Positions 13,401 to 27,249 of a stretch of 64,000 bases of DNA are shown here, one piece after another; position 1 is the first letter of the stretch, and each line of letters starts with the position of its first letter. Under the pieces are notes generated by a model that was given only the letters and a program-made list of their open reading frames with translations, ran no database searches and was not told where the DNA came from. The translations under genes and the position numbers were made by a program. Source of the stretch: Magnolia sinica (taxonomy: Eukaryota; Streptophyta; Magnoliopsida; Magnoliales; Magnoliaceae); the NCBI RefSeq assembly GCF_029962835.1, contig NC_080584.1, forward strand, positions 80,938,862 through 81,002,861. Reading direction: 5' to 3'.

Positions 13401-14396
13401 TAGAGGTGGGCATCGAGTTAAGTTAGACCAGATTGGGTCCAACTTGACTTGGTCTAAAATTTTTAATGAATTAACCCGAACTCGATCTGATCTGATCCGG
13501 GACCGAGTCCAGGTCATCTGACTCGATTTGATCCGTTGCACTGCTGACCTAACCCGAACCGAGCCTGACTTGGTCGGGTTGGGTACAGTTCAGATCAAGT
13601 CTTCCTTTTTTTATTTTTTGAAGAAAATAAAAAATAAAAAATGTGATTTTCACCATTAAAAAATTCGTAGGGCCCATCATAACGTTTATTTTCCATCCAA
13701 TCTATTAATAAGGTCACAATTACATGGATGAAGAAGAAAACAAATTTCATATTGATCTGAAACTTCTATGACCCCTAAAAGAGTTTCAATGGTAGACGTT
13801 CAACCCCCCACTGCTTTTTGCAATGTGGTCCACTTGATCTTTAGATCTGTCTTATTTTTCAGCTCAAGCCTTAAGACGAGCCCGCCAAATGGATGGACGG
13901 TTTAGATATAACACATAACTCATGATGGGACCCACAGAACTTGTTGACGTCATTATAATGCTAGTGCATGGTACACGTGTCAATCCACTTCAGGACGTCT
14001 CACGTCAATACACCAGTCATTGGAGCTCGGTCAGAACTGGGTGCTTGAGGTGCCTCAAGCCATGAGCTGAGAGGAGACGATGGTCGGTGCCCTGTGGACC
14101 CCACAATGATGTATTTATTTCATCCATGTCATCCATCTATTTTTCTAAATCATTTTATGGTATTAAACCAAAAATAAGGTATATCCCAATTTCAAGTGGA
14201 CAACATTACAGGAAACAGTGTTAAATGAACGTTGTGTGTATTGGTTTGGATTGACCATTGACCCACAATGTACGGTCGGATCTAAGTGGGCCAACTCGAT
14301 CCGACTCGATCCTAGCATTTGGGTCGAGTCGAGTTGAGTTGAGTCGGGTTAGACCGGTCGGATCTGTTGGATAGGGCCAGATTGTGCCCAGCTCTA
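13401..14396. mobile_element. hAT-like non-autonomous element carrying nested MITE pieces
   Basis: The ends are TAGAGGTGGGCATC (left) and its imperfect inverse TGCCCAGCTCTA (right). They are flanked by 8-bp repeats ATCGCAAT (13393-13400) and ATCACAAC (14397-14404), 6 of 8 matching, consistent with an old hAT target duplication. The outer arms are rich in GAGTCGAG/GACTCGAT motifs. The centre (about 13660-14260) consists of half-copies of the palindromic GGGCCCACCATGATG MITE family. No coding sequence. Confidence 0.72.
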
Positions 14397-14667
14397 ATCA
14401 CAACAGGGTGTGTTGCACGATCTTGTGATCGCAGTGCTGGTATGGTCGCTACAGTAGAGGTTTCGAGTCAAATAGACACAAAAACACAATCGTGATTGGT
14501 GATTGAAAATCTAGTTGGTCTCGACATCGAAAACAAGCATAAGGAATGTTCGAGTAGAACACGGGTCTCACATGCAATATCTTAATGTCACTACTAGCTA
14601 ACAGAATATTGTCAACATATAAAACCAATATAATAAACTTGCTCCTACTTATCCTAATGTTTATATT

Positions 14668-15335
14668 AGGGCTGAAAGTTGGGCAGGTTCAACCCGATCG
14701 ACCCGTGACCAACACGACATTGGGTTGGGCTTGAGTCAGATGTATTGGGTTTGGTCTCGGCCTTGGGCCATACAAACACCAACCCGATAAGACTTGGATT
14801 GGGCTCGGGTTGAGGTCTCGAGTTGCCCGACCCAACTTGAACCTGATCAATATATAAATTCCTTATAAATTAATTATAATTGAGTGTGGATAATTTGTGT
14901 TGAAGGCACATGAAATTCCAATACTGTCGGATTTCATTGGTCCACGTAATTTCCAATGACTCAAGCTAACAAGATATGTCGTATTTTTCTTTCCTAAATA
15001 GATTGCTTGATACACAATACGAATTTTAAAGAAGTAGTTGTCCTATATTTTAGCTTGTATGTTTAGAAAAAATAAACTTCTTTACAATAAATAACTACAT
15101 GTATAATTAATAAAATTATAGGTACAAAGAATAAGACGTGTATTAAAAATATAATAGATAATGTAATAATGAAAATATTAGCATGTATTTAACCGGCCAA
15201 CCCGCTAGAGTTGGGCTTGGGTTGAGAATTCCCAACCCGAGGTTGGGTTGGATTGGGTTGGGTTAGGGTTAAGGTATAGGAACCTTGGGTTGGGCTAGGG
15301 TTGAGCACCAACCTGGCCCAACCCGCCCAAATAGA
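14668..15335. repeat. GGGTTGGG-rich repeat, probable hAT-like relic
   Basis: Both ends are dense in CCAACCCGA / GGGTTGGGCT motifs facing each other (about 14668-14850 and 15190-15335) around an AT-rich core. The layout resembles the other hAT-like elements here, but I found no clear terminal repeat or target duplication. The rest of 14405-16152 holds no recognisable gene and no visible first exon for the subtilase; 15540-15910 has a further fragment of similar motifs. Confidence 0.5.
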
Positions 15336-16152
15336 TTTCTTAAATTTGCAAACCATATATTCTGAGTCATTGGGTGCAAAACCTTTTGGTTACAATATGT
15401 ATAGTGTACATGTCCAGCCCACATCATGAGTGGGCTAGTTGACCCATGAGCTGATCTGATCTATTACCTAGGTGTGTGAGATACTGGCTGTTCACTAGTG
15501 AAAACCACTTTTGAGGTGGCGGGTGTAGTTCAAAGGTAGTGGGTCAGACTCAGGCTAGAAATGTGGACTGGATGGGTTGGGCTTGAGTTGGGTGAGATGA
15601 TCCAATCCAAAACTGAAACAAAAATGAAGAAGTACAAAAAAATTATTGATATATGTATCAATTGATTGCCCTTGCTAGAGTGAAACATCTTATAATTAAG
15701 GATTCATGTACCTCACCTGAATTATTTGAGATAAGGCTCAGATGACGATGATGATCTAATTATTGTCCCAAGTTCTGCATACCCGTCTTCTCATGTTCAA
15801 CTCGTGAAAGTCATGTTAGGTCAGTCGAGATCAACCCAATTACAATTAAATGGGTCGAGTCGAGTTTAGGCTTGATAAATTTTAAGTGAGTTGGGTCAAG
15901 CCACAGAGTAATGGGTCATTCTTCAACTTTATATATAAATATATATATATATAACTATAACTCTTGGCTCATTTAATCAATGAAGGACCTTAACTAGCTC
16001 AAACATGACCCATTAATTAATTATAGCACTCAGGTTTAGAATCTAGAGTTCCATGACTACATATAAAACTCTTAAAGTTCTAATTTCATTTTAGCATAAG
16101 TTTCGTTTACTCATTTTAGATTTATTACTAATGCAATACATAATATATTCAG

Positions 16153-17129
16153 GAATATGGCCTGAATCGAGAAGCTTTAATGATCTTGAATATAGTCCTA
16201 TACCATCACGAAGGAAGGGAATATGTCAAGAAGGGGAAGCATTTAATGCATCCCACTGTAATCGGAAGATAATTGGAGCACGATGGTATCCACATGGAAT
16301 AGATCGCGAACTATTGCAAAGAGATTATTTATCTCCACGTGATATAGATGGTCATGGCACGCATACTGCTTCTACTGCAGCAGGTTCCATTATTAGTGTT
16401 AAAGGACTTGGTGCAGGAGTAGCAAGAGGAGGTGCACCTCGTGCGCATTTAGTCATATACAAGGTATTATGGGGAAACGGAACTATACGTACTACTAGTG
16501 ACATAGTGCTAGCAGCCGTTGATGACGCTATACACGATGGCGTCGATATTCTTCCATTGTTGCTCGGCTTCGATTATTATGACATATCGATATCATTCAG
16601 TTTCTTGCATGCGGTAGAGAAGGGAATCACCGTTGTTTTCTCGGCTGGCAATGATGGACCAAGGCCACAAAGTATATCAATTGAATCTCCATAGGTCATC
16701 ACAGTGGCAGCGAGTACGATAGACCGATCCTTCCCTGCTTCAATCACGCTGGGAAATAATGTCTCGATTACGGTAATAAAGACTCCACTTCTTATTTTAT
16801 TTACCAAGAGAAAAATGACATATGAGAGTGAATACTAGTCATTAGATTAGAGTCTTTAAAGGTAATAGTGATTACTCAAACAATAAGACTCTCAAATCCA
16901 ATGGTTGTTCACTCTCCAATAAGAAATACTATATCGTTTCTCTTCACTGATAAATAAAAAAAACTTGAGAAGTCACAATAAGTCATATCCAATATTAAGT
17001 AAGCTACATGCATATATCAATTATGCATTATAGGCCAACAGTTTTTTAATTCATTTCGTTGACAAAATATGTTTTACGCACTAAAGGAGGAATATCCTAA
17101 ATATAAGGTGTTAATCCAAAGAAAATGAA

Positions 17130-17218
<89 letters not shown>

Positions 17219-20011
17219 TTTACTGAGAATAACAAGAATATGTAGAAGAAGAGAGAGACCTGCAGAGACCTATAAAAATCCTAACAGAAATAGATGAATC
17301 TATTAACATGCAACTAATATGAACATCAGTACATACATAGGTTATACTCCAACACAGGGAAATGATGATGTGTTTGAATCATATGCTTAAATTGTTTGGA
17401 GCTCTCCTAATTTATAAATTAAACTAGATTTTGGGGTCCAGGCCTAAAATTTTGGGACGCTTCTAATAAATAGGTCAGATGGCACCCACACATCACGGCG
17501 AGCTCCACACTTCTCTAATGTATGGTAGAACTTTTATCATATACATAGTCATGTTATTAATAATGTTCATGGAGCCCATGAGGCTGATCCATCTTTACAC
17601 CTGCTTTATAGCTAATTTTCTCTTTTAATATATATTCTCTTAAAATTTATTTAGCAACGAATAAAACACAAACTACATTAGAATTAAAAAGAAAAACAAA
17701 TATCGGAAGGAAAAAAATGATAGAGTACACACTAAAGAATTAAAATGAATGATCATGCAGGGTCAACGAGTTATCGGTTTGCCAAGGCGCCAAGATGGAT
17801 TCAAACCACTATTTCTCTCATCCAATGATCAAAGGTACTTTCTTTCTATCTATCCTTAGTTGATAAATTGACTCTCTAACTTCTACTTTTTCTTTCCATT
17901 TTTTCCTGTAGCTGCAATGGTCCTTTAGATGCCACCTTAGTGGCAGGAAAAGTAGTACTCTGTTTCACAGGTAGGAGGCCATCATCCCAATAATTCTCTA
18001 CCGCAGTTTCTACTGTAATGCATGCAAGTGGCGTCGGCCTCATTTTTGCACAATACACTAATAATTTGCCACGAACATATGAAAATATCTCTTGCATTTT
18101 AATCGACTATGAGATTAGATTTCAAATTCAAAACTACATTGACGACTCAAGGTATCCTTTCGGATTATTTTTATTATAATCCTCTTTCGAATCAGTAAAA
18201 TATATATCTAATCTTGTTTATGGTTATCACGATAGCACTCCAATGGTAAAGATGGGCCTTGCAACTACTGTTATGGGATCCTCAGTGTTAGCACCAAAGA
18301 TCGCATCTTTCTCATCTAGGGGGCTCAGCCCTTTCAACCCAACAATTCTAAAGATATTTTTATCCAAATTTCACTAAGGATGAGAGAGAAAATATACAAA
18401 TAATCTTTGAAAGAAAAAAGTCTTAAACTAGGTTGAATGGTTAAAACATGAGGCTCATGTTTCAATTGTCATATGTTAAATGGAGTTCCTCATTTAATGT
18501 AAGCTACCAACCTTTTTTCTTAAGAATTTGAAGGTTGCTTATTAAGTGGTCAGGATTTTTCAATAAGTGTTAATTTTTGAACTTTGCGCCATCATCCAAT
18601 ATAACCATATGGGCTAACCAAGTGTTTACGAAGATGAGGATGGATCATAAACCAACCTCCAACCACCTAATTTAGTAATGTAATCACATGGTTTGTCACA
18701 AAATCTGTTGTTATAAATTTCTTTTTTGCAACATCTATTATTCATAATCGGATGATTTGGAATGATCATTTGTCAACCGTACCAATGATGTACACAATAC
18801 AGAAAGATCATATTAGTCATGATAATTATAACAATTTTTATCAATGGGCTTCTCTCCATTTAATGTGGAATGTCAACCATCAATTATGTTTAAATGTTAC
18901 AATCAAAGAGCTAAGATTTTCTTATTACTGCCTAATTTTTTGGCTTGGCTATCCATCGAAATATCATAGACGCATATACCTTACCCGCATGTGCATGCCT
19001 ACAGCACACACAAGCATTTCATATTTCAACATTCTACTTACTTGAGAAAGAAGATATGCTTACGCGAACATCTCTAACAGCCTGGTGTAGCTGCACCTGG
19101 CGTCAACATCTTAGCAGCCGTCAACGACGGCTATGAATTCCAATCAGGAACATTGATGTCATGTCCACATGTTGCGGGAATCACTGCCCTTCTAAAATCT
19201 CTACATCCTAATTGGTCTACTGCGGCTACAAAATCTGCACTCGTTACTACAGGTATTTAAGGAGCCCATCATATGTTAGATTGGGTGAAGATATGAAACT
19301 CAAGCTTTGTGAATGTTCCTAATCATCAATTGGATGTGACACATTGACTATTTTACATCCAATAGTTCATTCCAATGCTATGATCCAATGGGCATGATTT
19401 TGCAGCATGATCCATCCACATTATGGTTTCACTGATGAATTTGACTATCTCATCCAGTGATCAATCCATCTTGTTCATTTATTTTTCTTTCTCAAAACTT
19501 CTACTCACACATACTCTATTCTACTTTCTCAAGCTTCCATCACCGACGAATATGGCCTACCAATAACTACTAAGGGTGCTCCACGAAAGCTCGCTGACCC
19601 GTTCGACTATGGTGGGGGCCATGTCAGCCCAATAGAACCGTAGATCCTAGTTTAATTTATGACATAGATGTGGCTGACTACTTCAATTGGGTCAATGGAT
19701 TCATATCAGACCTTAATTTACCATCAATTTCAATCCTCAGTCTTAAAACGATTGTAACGGTCTCAAGGACAGTCACAAATGTGGGACCCATCAACTCCAC
19801 ATACATAGCTACGATTCAATCTCCCCCAGGTGTTAAGATGGATGTGACACCTTCAATCCTTATCTTCAATAACACTGTCACCAAACATTCGTTTAAGATT
19901 ACATTCTCAACTATTCGAAGAGTGCAAGGAGATTACACCTTCGGCAGCCTGATTTGGAGTGATTACAAGCACTTAGTAAAGATTCTCATTGCCATTAGGA
20001 CCGTGATTTAA
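16153..20011 (+). pseudogene. Subtilisin-like serine protease (subtilase, SBT3-like), pseudogene
   Basis: Plant subtilases are secreted proteases of the apoplast. Recognisable exons: 16153-16772 (GIWPES at an AG acceptor, then DGHGTHTAS with the catalytic His and SAGNDGP with the oxyanion Asn), 17761-17834, 17912-18151 (PA domain, VVLCFTG and GVGLIFAQY), 18236-18353 (ASFSSRG), 19081-19252 ([11 protein letters not shown]) and 19534-20011 (C-terminal Fn3-like domain, VTVSRTVTNVGP). It is dead in several ways. The exons for signal peptide, prodomain and catalytic Asp are not found upstream. An expected Trp codon is TAG at 16692-16694, and there is an in-frame TAA at 17991-17993. The donor after 18353 is AT instead of GT. 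A frameshift lies near 19640-19650, and about 30 codons are missing before the Fn3-like domain. The catalytic Ser of GTSMS is Leu (TTG, probably from TCG). The Fn3 part most resembles the SBT3/AIR3 group; the subgroup is inferred. Confidence 0.9.
17133..17214. repeat. Compound (TA)n(GT)n microsatellite
   Basis: About 15 TA units run directly into about 24 GT units, inside the intron that followed the first visible subtilase exon. Confidence 0.95.
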
Positions 20012-20479
20012 GACTTATATGCAGATGTCTCGTTGTGATTTTCAATATATATAAATTTATCATTTTTGAAATTTCTTATATAGTGATTACATGATATTTC
20101 AATTTATCTCTGTTTACTTAATATATACTTTAAATGTTTCCGAAAGATTGTATTGATCATAAATAAGTAAAATAAACAATGCTTTGAAGGCACTACATTC
20201 AGGATTAATCATTCCATCAATCAGGTGCGGTCTTGGCTCTTCCTAGTGTCCAGTACTTATTCTCTCCCTCCAGTCAAATCCCAGGAAGATAGGGACATGG
20301 TGGCTGATCTTCGAATCCCTCCTGGGAGAAGATCTTCTCTTTCGATGGCAGTCGTGAAATAGGCTAGACCATCAAGGGGCTAGGTTACTATACATTTTCA
20401 TTTAGATCTCTATTAAGAAATGCATTACATATATCTAGTGCAGCTTCAAATCTGTATGAGCCACAAGAGCTATTATGAT

Positions 20480-22600
20480 CTTAAATGAGTCTTTCTTAAA
20501 TATAATTAAAAAAATCTTCTTAAAATTAATGCATTCACATTAATTAAAGCCATTGACAAAAGTCTAGCTTTATATTTTTTGAAATTACCTTTAGAGTCAC
20601 GTTTGGTCTTAAGCACTCATTTAGAACCAATCAATTTTATTCCCTCGGATAATTCAACAAGATCCCAAACCAATTTTAACCCATTCTTCATAGCATCCAT
20701 GTATTAAGAGGAGTTAGTATTTTGTTTACCTCGTGTAAAAGTTTCAGAATCTTTTTCCACCTTGATGTCTAACTCGCACTCTTGTAAGTATGTGATGTAA
20801 TTGTTTGGAATTACACGTCTTCTCTTTCTTTATGATATTTGTAATAGCTCACCTTCTTGAGTAAGGTTTTAACTTCATTCTTCAGTGAGTTATATAGGAG
20901 GTTTAATATGGTGATATGTGGTGATTATAAGCATAATTGTAGAATTTATACCTATATTGTCTAGAATGATAGCGACATGAGTCACAATACACTCTTTCTC
21001 GAATACAAAGTTCATGATATTTAACATCCTAATATTTTTGGTATATTCAATAAACTTGTCATTACTACTCTCAATAATAATCATGGAGTGGGAAGATAAT
21101 AGAATCGATAACCTTTTGACCTTTCCAGGTATTTTGTAAAGAAACAACTTATAATTTTATAGTAGAGCTTTCTTTCATGTTGGTTATAAAGTTTGGCCCA
21201 TAAATATGAACTGTGTTTTAATCATATCACCCCATAAATATTCTAAAAATGTCAAATTTCTAATCATGTTATACACCATATTCATTAAGGTGCGATTGTG
21301 GCTTTCAACTACACCGTTTTTCTCTAAAATTCCAGGCATGATATATTAGGTAATAATACCACAATCTATTGGTACTTAATAAAGAGTCTTAGATTCTGAC
21401 CTGTTACCACCAAGGTCAGATCTGTTGACTTTAATCTTTTATTAAGTTGATTTTCAATTTTAGCTTTATAGATTTTAAAAGCATCAAGGGCATTTGATCA
21501 TTCATTTATAAGATAAAGGTATCTAAAACAACAGTAGTCATTTGTAAAAATAATAAAATATTTTTATACACTACAAGATATTGTAGGGACTAGGGAATAC
21601 ACTGTAAATTGATGTCTATATATATCACCTCGAAGAGTATTACAATCTTAATTGCATATCTCTTCCTAATTCTGGTCTATTTACCATTTATACAATTGGT
21701 ACACACTTTAAAGTCAAAGAAGTCTAGAAAATAAATAATTTTTTTCGCACTACTATTTTCAATCTCTCATGAGAAATATGACTCAATTGTTTGTGCCACA
21801 ATATGAAAGAATTTTTATAATCTAATCTTGTTTTAGATTCTACTTTTTTTTCCATGTAGCGCATTAACATTATATACATGTGAGGTATTTAAGTCCAACT
21901 AGCATAGGTTATTAACCATAGTGCTAATGTCAATCACATTTTAATTGTAATAGATACTAAACTTTATATTCTTGACTTAAAATATAAAATCAGATTTGTC
22001 TAATTGAGAAATTAAATTAAATTGCACCTTATAAAAGGTACATAAATGTATTTAGTAGATCTAACATATGACCCGACTTAAACATAATCTTGAAGACTCC
22101 GACTGGCTCTACAACTACTTCAACACCCTTATATATGTATTCTAATTGCTTTGCATTAGTTGGTGACTAGCTTTGCAGCATGTTTTGTATGAAACTTCAA
22201 ATATGAATAGTTGTACTTAATTTATCCATCGGGAATCTACTGATATGTTTGTCATATTGAATCTAAAATAGACCAAGACATGATGCTTATCCTTCTTTAT
22301 AAGTCACTGTTTGAACTTAATGTAGTATATCTACTAGTGGCTCGTTGTTTGCAAAAGAAAGCAGATATCCTTCCTTTTCCACTTTTTTTTTATTCAACTT
22401 CTTCATGTTGATTTTCAACTGTAGAATCAAAATATCACTTCTTATAACATTGTTTCCTATCATTTTTCTTATTATGTCTTTGTAACAAGGTTGTTAAATG
22501 GGCATTATGTACCTTACCCTAGTTACTATGCATTTCTTCCTTTTTAAGGCAATCTCAATTTTCATGATCTCCATGACTATCTCCATGGACCCTTTGATTT
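20480..22600 (-). mobile_element. Heavily decayed Copia retrotransposon fossil
   Basis: Minus-strand reading shows a reverse-transcriptase start resembling KTKRDSKGN (about 20600-20630) and an integrase segment resembling NGVVESHNRTL (about 21285-21320), in the order expected for Copia. The frame is broken in very many places and no LTRs are visible. The limits are approximate. It is clearly older than the Tnt1-like element at 23488-28870. The gaps 20012-20480 and 22600-23487 are AT-rich with nothing recognisable. Confidence 0.7.
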
Positions 22601-23487
22601 TTGGATAATTGGACCCAGTTAAAAGGAGAACTAAATTGTATTAAGTTGAAAAGTTTACTTGATTACATAATACACTTACATTGGCATATATGTTTAATAT
22701 AAACAATTCTTGAATATCAAATAAACTTCATTAAAAACAATCCAATTCATTAGAGTCTTCAATTGAACTACCCAAGATGAAAATGGGCCCAACCGATCAA
22801 TCCTAGTGAGAATCAATTATATCATTATTACTTATCTTGTAGGAGGAAGTCATAACATGCAAGTGACTTTCCTGAACATGAATCCAACTGATACTAATCA
22901 TATAAATTAAAGACACTTAACACCTGTGAGTGAGATGGGTCTTCTAGCCTTACATCACTAGTATTGTTTACTCCACACTATTTAAATCCATACAAAATGG
23001 TGATCGTCAATATTTTTGTCACCATTCTCATTAAACACAAGCACAGCTATATAAAACCCTACTACTATACCTCAATATCACATATTTAAATTTATAAAAA
23101 TCTTCACAAATTAAGGTTACTGTGTTGGGTAATATAACCAGTTCCAATCTCATTAACTTAAACTAAGGATTGCTAACGTGCATCCAGACCATTAGCTTAT
23201 TAGGCACACCTTTAAGAATTCTTATATTTTCTTCTCTCCTTTTCCTTATTTCCTCTTGTCTCCTTCCATGTGTATTGTATCAAATAATTCCAATATCTTT
23301 ATATATCCACGCTATTTGATGCTTAAAAAGATTGATGTTTGACATGTAGGAATTTAGAATTTCTTTAGTTATTATACACCAATTCAAATTAAACCTCCAA
23401 AGTTGTGGGACTAATTGTACACAGTATGTAACTCATAAATCAGATTGATTTAACGATCAATAATTAAGGAGTTCATGAACACTTGTA

Positions 23488-24240
23488 TGTTGGGGGCCTT
23501 GCACAAAACCTTAGGATCTAGCCTCCCAAAACAAACCAGAATTATGGGATAATAAAGCAATGAAATAAATCAAAGCATAAACTACACCACATAAGAGATT
23601 TTTATGTGGAAAACCCTCAAAGAGGTAAAAACCACGGGACCTCGTCCAGATCAACAATCCACTATGAAGTAGAATGTTAAAACCTTTTTCACTCACGTAG
23701 GAGTGGATAAACAATAAGAGAAACAAAGAAAATAAAGAAATCTTACCGATCACGAGGACGTAGAAGCGCTAAGATATTGATTGTACAGTAGATCACCTCC
23801 GCGAGCATAACCTCCCTTCTACAAGCTTCCTCTCTCTCTCTCTCACACCTTTGATAGCCCTAAACCATTTAACAAACCCTTGCAAAGCTTTAGAAAACTC
23901 TCTTGCATTCACTAGAAAAGTCCTAGGCACCCCTATTTATAATTTAGGAAACTCCCTTCCGCACCCTGTCGCGAAAGGCATCAGATTTTTGCAGTCTGCA
24001 CAAGATCCGGACTCAAATCTGCGTAAGCTTGACTGGTCGAGCCGAGTCCTCGACCGGTCGAGCACCCCGGAGAAAAATATTGGATGCTCGCCGAACTTTA
24101 AGTTAAGCCGCACTCGACCGATCGAGCGCCACTCACGACCGGTAGAGCAACCCACTCGACCAATCGAGCAGCGCGATGAGTCACTCCGATTTTTCACCCG
24201 CTGCTCCATCTCTCCTCTGAACTGAGGAAAACCCCCATCA
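23488..24240 (-). repeat. 3' LTR of the Tnt1-like element
   Basis: 753 bp, paired with 28102-28870. It keeps the TATAAAT-like promoter core (minus strand, about 23932-23942) and the clustered GACCGGTCGAG-type palindromes at about 24030-24170. Confidence 0.95.
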
Positions 24241-24259
24241 AATCTCTCCCTTTCCAACT

Positions 24260-25640
24260 CAGGAGAGATTCACCTTCTTTAAGTCAGCCTGGTTTCTATA
24301 AACCTCAAACTTGCCCTTGAACAAAGTCTTGGTCATTATGTCTGACCCATTATTGTCCGTGTGGACTTTCTTAAGTTGTAACACCTTCTGTTCTAAGGTA
24401 TCCCTGATCTAATGATACTGAATCTCTATGTGATTCGACTTGGAATGCTGACTTGGATTCTTGCTCAAGTTTATAACACTTTAACTATCGCAATAGACTA
24501 CGTGAACCCCGATGTAGACTTCCTAGAGTCTATGTCGCCTGTCATATCTACATCTGTGTAGCCCTCTAACACAGGTTTTCCGTCACCATAACATAGGCTC
24601 AACCTAGATGGGCCTCTTAGATACCGCAGTATCCATTTCACCGCTGCCCAATGCTCTTTGCCAGGATTGGCAAGATATCGGCTGACAACATCGACCGCAT
24701 ATGCTATGTTTGGGCGTGTACACAGCATAGCATACATCAAACTTCCTACTGTTGACGCGTAGGGTATCTTCTGCATCTCTTCCACCTCTGCTTTCGTCCT
24801 GAGACACTGTCTGTCGCTCAATCTGAAGTGACCATCCAGTAGAGTACTGACCAGCTCCACTGCATTCATATTGAACCGCTCGAGGACTTTCTAAATATAC
24901 GGCTCTTGTGACAGCCAAAGCTTCCTGCTGCTTCTGTCACGGGTTATCTCCATTCCTAGGATCTGTTTAGCTGGGCCCAAGTCTTTCATCGCAAACGACT
25001 TGCCCAACTCCTATTTCAGCCTATCGATCTTCTTGATGTCTTTTCCCATGATGAGCATGTCATCAACATATAACAGTAAAACTAAGAAATCACCATCTGA
25101 AAACTTACGCGTGAACATATAGTGGTTCGACTTCGTTCTGTCAAACCCATGCTTTAACATGAATGAGTCAAACTTCTTGTACCATTGTCGTGGAGCTTGT
25201 TTTAGCCCATATAAGTTCTTTCTCAGGCTACACACCATATGCTCATTGCCCTTGACTTCGAACCCCTCTGGTTGATGTATGTAAATCTCTTCTTCTAGGT
25301 CACCATGGAGAAAATCAGTTTTAACATCTGACTGCTCTATCTCCAGATCCATGCTAGCCGTCAACCCAAACACCACCCGTATGGATGTCATCTTCACCAC
25401 TGGTGAGAATATCTCCTCGAATTCTATACCTTTTTTCTGACTGAACCCTTTCACCACAAGTCTGGCCTTGAACCTCGTCTGTGAATTCTTCTGTTCAACG
25501 TTCTTTCTGAACACCCACTTATTGCTCAAAGCTTTCTTACCCTTAGGCAGTTTCACCATATTATAGGTGTAGTTCTTATGTAAGGATTTCATCTCCTCTT
25601 GCATAGCTATCAATCACTCCTCATTATGCCTGTCGGCTAG
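24260..25640 (-). mobile_element. Tnt1-like reverse transcriptase and RNase H region
   Basis: Minus-strand motifs are NKWVFRKN and RFKARLVVKGF (about 25470-25540), the YVDDMLIMG active site (about 25040-25070), CTRPNIAYAVDVVSRY (about 24670-24720), and the RNase H segment GYTDVDMTGD...RKSTSGFT (about 24500-24565). This is the C-terminal half of a Copia polyprotein, with interruptions. Confidence 0.92.
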
Positions 25641-25823
25641 GGCCTCAGAATAATCTTCTAGCTCTCTCCCATCAGTCAGCATAATGTACTCATGCGGCGA
25701 GTACCTCTTGGACAACTATCTGTCCCTAGATAACCTCCTCACCTGTAACTCAATATGCGGATCAAGTGGGGGCTGCTCCCCTGGTCCATCTTCTGTAGGA
25801 ACTCCCTCGTCCTCTGCACCTTA

Positions 25824-27180
25824 CTATACTCCCCCGTCATCAGGCACCATGGGAGGAATAATCGGATCCATGTCCTCTAGCTCACCTGAAGTAGGTTGGT
25901 TCTTCTCTGGCTTACCAATGTCTTTTATACACTGATCTTCAAAGAAAACCGTATCTCTGCTCTTAACGAGCTTTTTCTCGGTCGGATCCCAAAATCTGTA
26001 ACCGAACTTTTTATCACTGTACACCAAGAACACATACTGTCTAATCTTCAAATCGAGCTTGGATCTCTCGTCCTTTGGTACGTGAATGGATGCCCTACAT
26101 CCAAGCACCCTGAGATGATTATACGATGGATCCTGTCCAGTCCACACCTTCTCAGGTACTTCTCCATTCAATGGGGCTTATGGAGACCTGTTTATCAGAT
26201 ACACTATTATGTGCATTGCTTCTCCCCAAAACGTCTTGGGCAATTTCCTATGGGATAACATGCATCTGATTCTCTCAACAATGGTATGATTCATTCGCTT
26301 AACTACACTATTATGCTGGGGACGTCTTGAGAACCGTCTGTTCATGCCGTATACCCACGGACTTACAATACTTGTGAAAGTCACTGATATATTCACCACC
26401 ATTGTCACTGCGGATACACTTCAATAATCTACATGTCTCTCTCGACCATAACATGAAAAATTTTAAACACACCATAAACCTCGTCCTTGAATTTTAAAGC
26501 ATAAACCCAAACCCTCCTAAATGCATCATGTATAAAAGTAATAAAATACAATGCCCCACCCAAGGTTTTTGTCCTTATAGGACCACAAACATCAGAATAA
26601 ACCAAATCTAATGCATGCACTATATTAACATGAGAAGCAAATTTAATAAATGAAACTCTATGTTGTTTCCCTGATAAACAATTAAGACAAGTTTTGAAAG
26701 GTATACCTGTCACGTCTGGAAGGAGTCGCTTCCTCGCTAGTACCTAAAGCCCTTTCTCACTCATGTGGCCTAGACGCCTATGCCACATGTCAATAGTTGA
26801 ATCTTCCGCTGCGTTCAACTCACCCTTGCACACACTGACACTTGCCTTGTAAAGGGTGAAACGCTTCTTTCCTCTGGCTGCGATCAATGAACCCTTGATG
26901 AGCTTACAGCGCCCACTAACAAATCGGCTTTCATAGCCATCATCATCTAACCTTCTCGTCGACATCAAGTTAAGGCGAACGTCTGAGATATGCCTCACAT
27001 CCTTAAGAACCAATGTGCAGCCCACATTGGTCTTCACACAAATATCACCGACCCCTACGATCTTCGATATGTCAGAATTTTCCATCTTCACGGTCCCAAA
27101 GTCACCTGACTTGTAGCTTGTGAAGAAATCTCTGCGTGGAGTCGCATGAAACGAGGCTCCCGAGTCTATCACCCAGTCGG
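25824..27180 (-). mobile_element. Tnt1-like protease end and integrase region
   Basis: Minus-strand motifs are DSGASFHATP (protease active site, about 27140-27170), WHRRLGHMSEKGL (GAG-pre-integrase, about 26744-26790), DLVYSDVCGP (integrase core, about 26580-26610), NRTIVERIRCMLSHRKLPKTFWGEA-like text (about 26220-26310) and VLGCRASIHVPKDERSKLD (about 26050-26110). It is interrupted at several places. Confidence 0.92.
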
Positions 27181-27249
27181 TGTCCTGACTCGTAGCCGTA
27201 AGACATACATCGTGATCTACTGAAAGAATAACTACAATATCTCCATCTG

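Noticed and set aside
14668-15335. Telomere-like or satellite array from the GGGTTGGG words
   Set aside because: The words are irregular and face each other as arms of an element; there is no constant period.
16577-16807. Minus-strand open frame opposite the first subtilase exon
   Set aside because: Shadow of the subtilase reading frame on the other strand.
23937-24257. Open frame with RSIGR/STGRE-like repeats in the Copia LTR
   Set aside because: It reads through the palindrome cluster of the LTR; no start context and no known protein.
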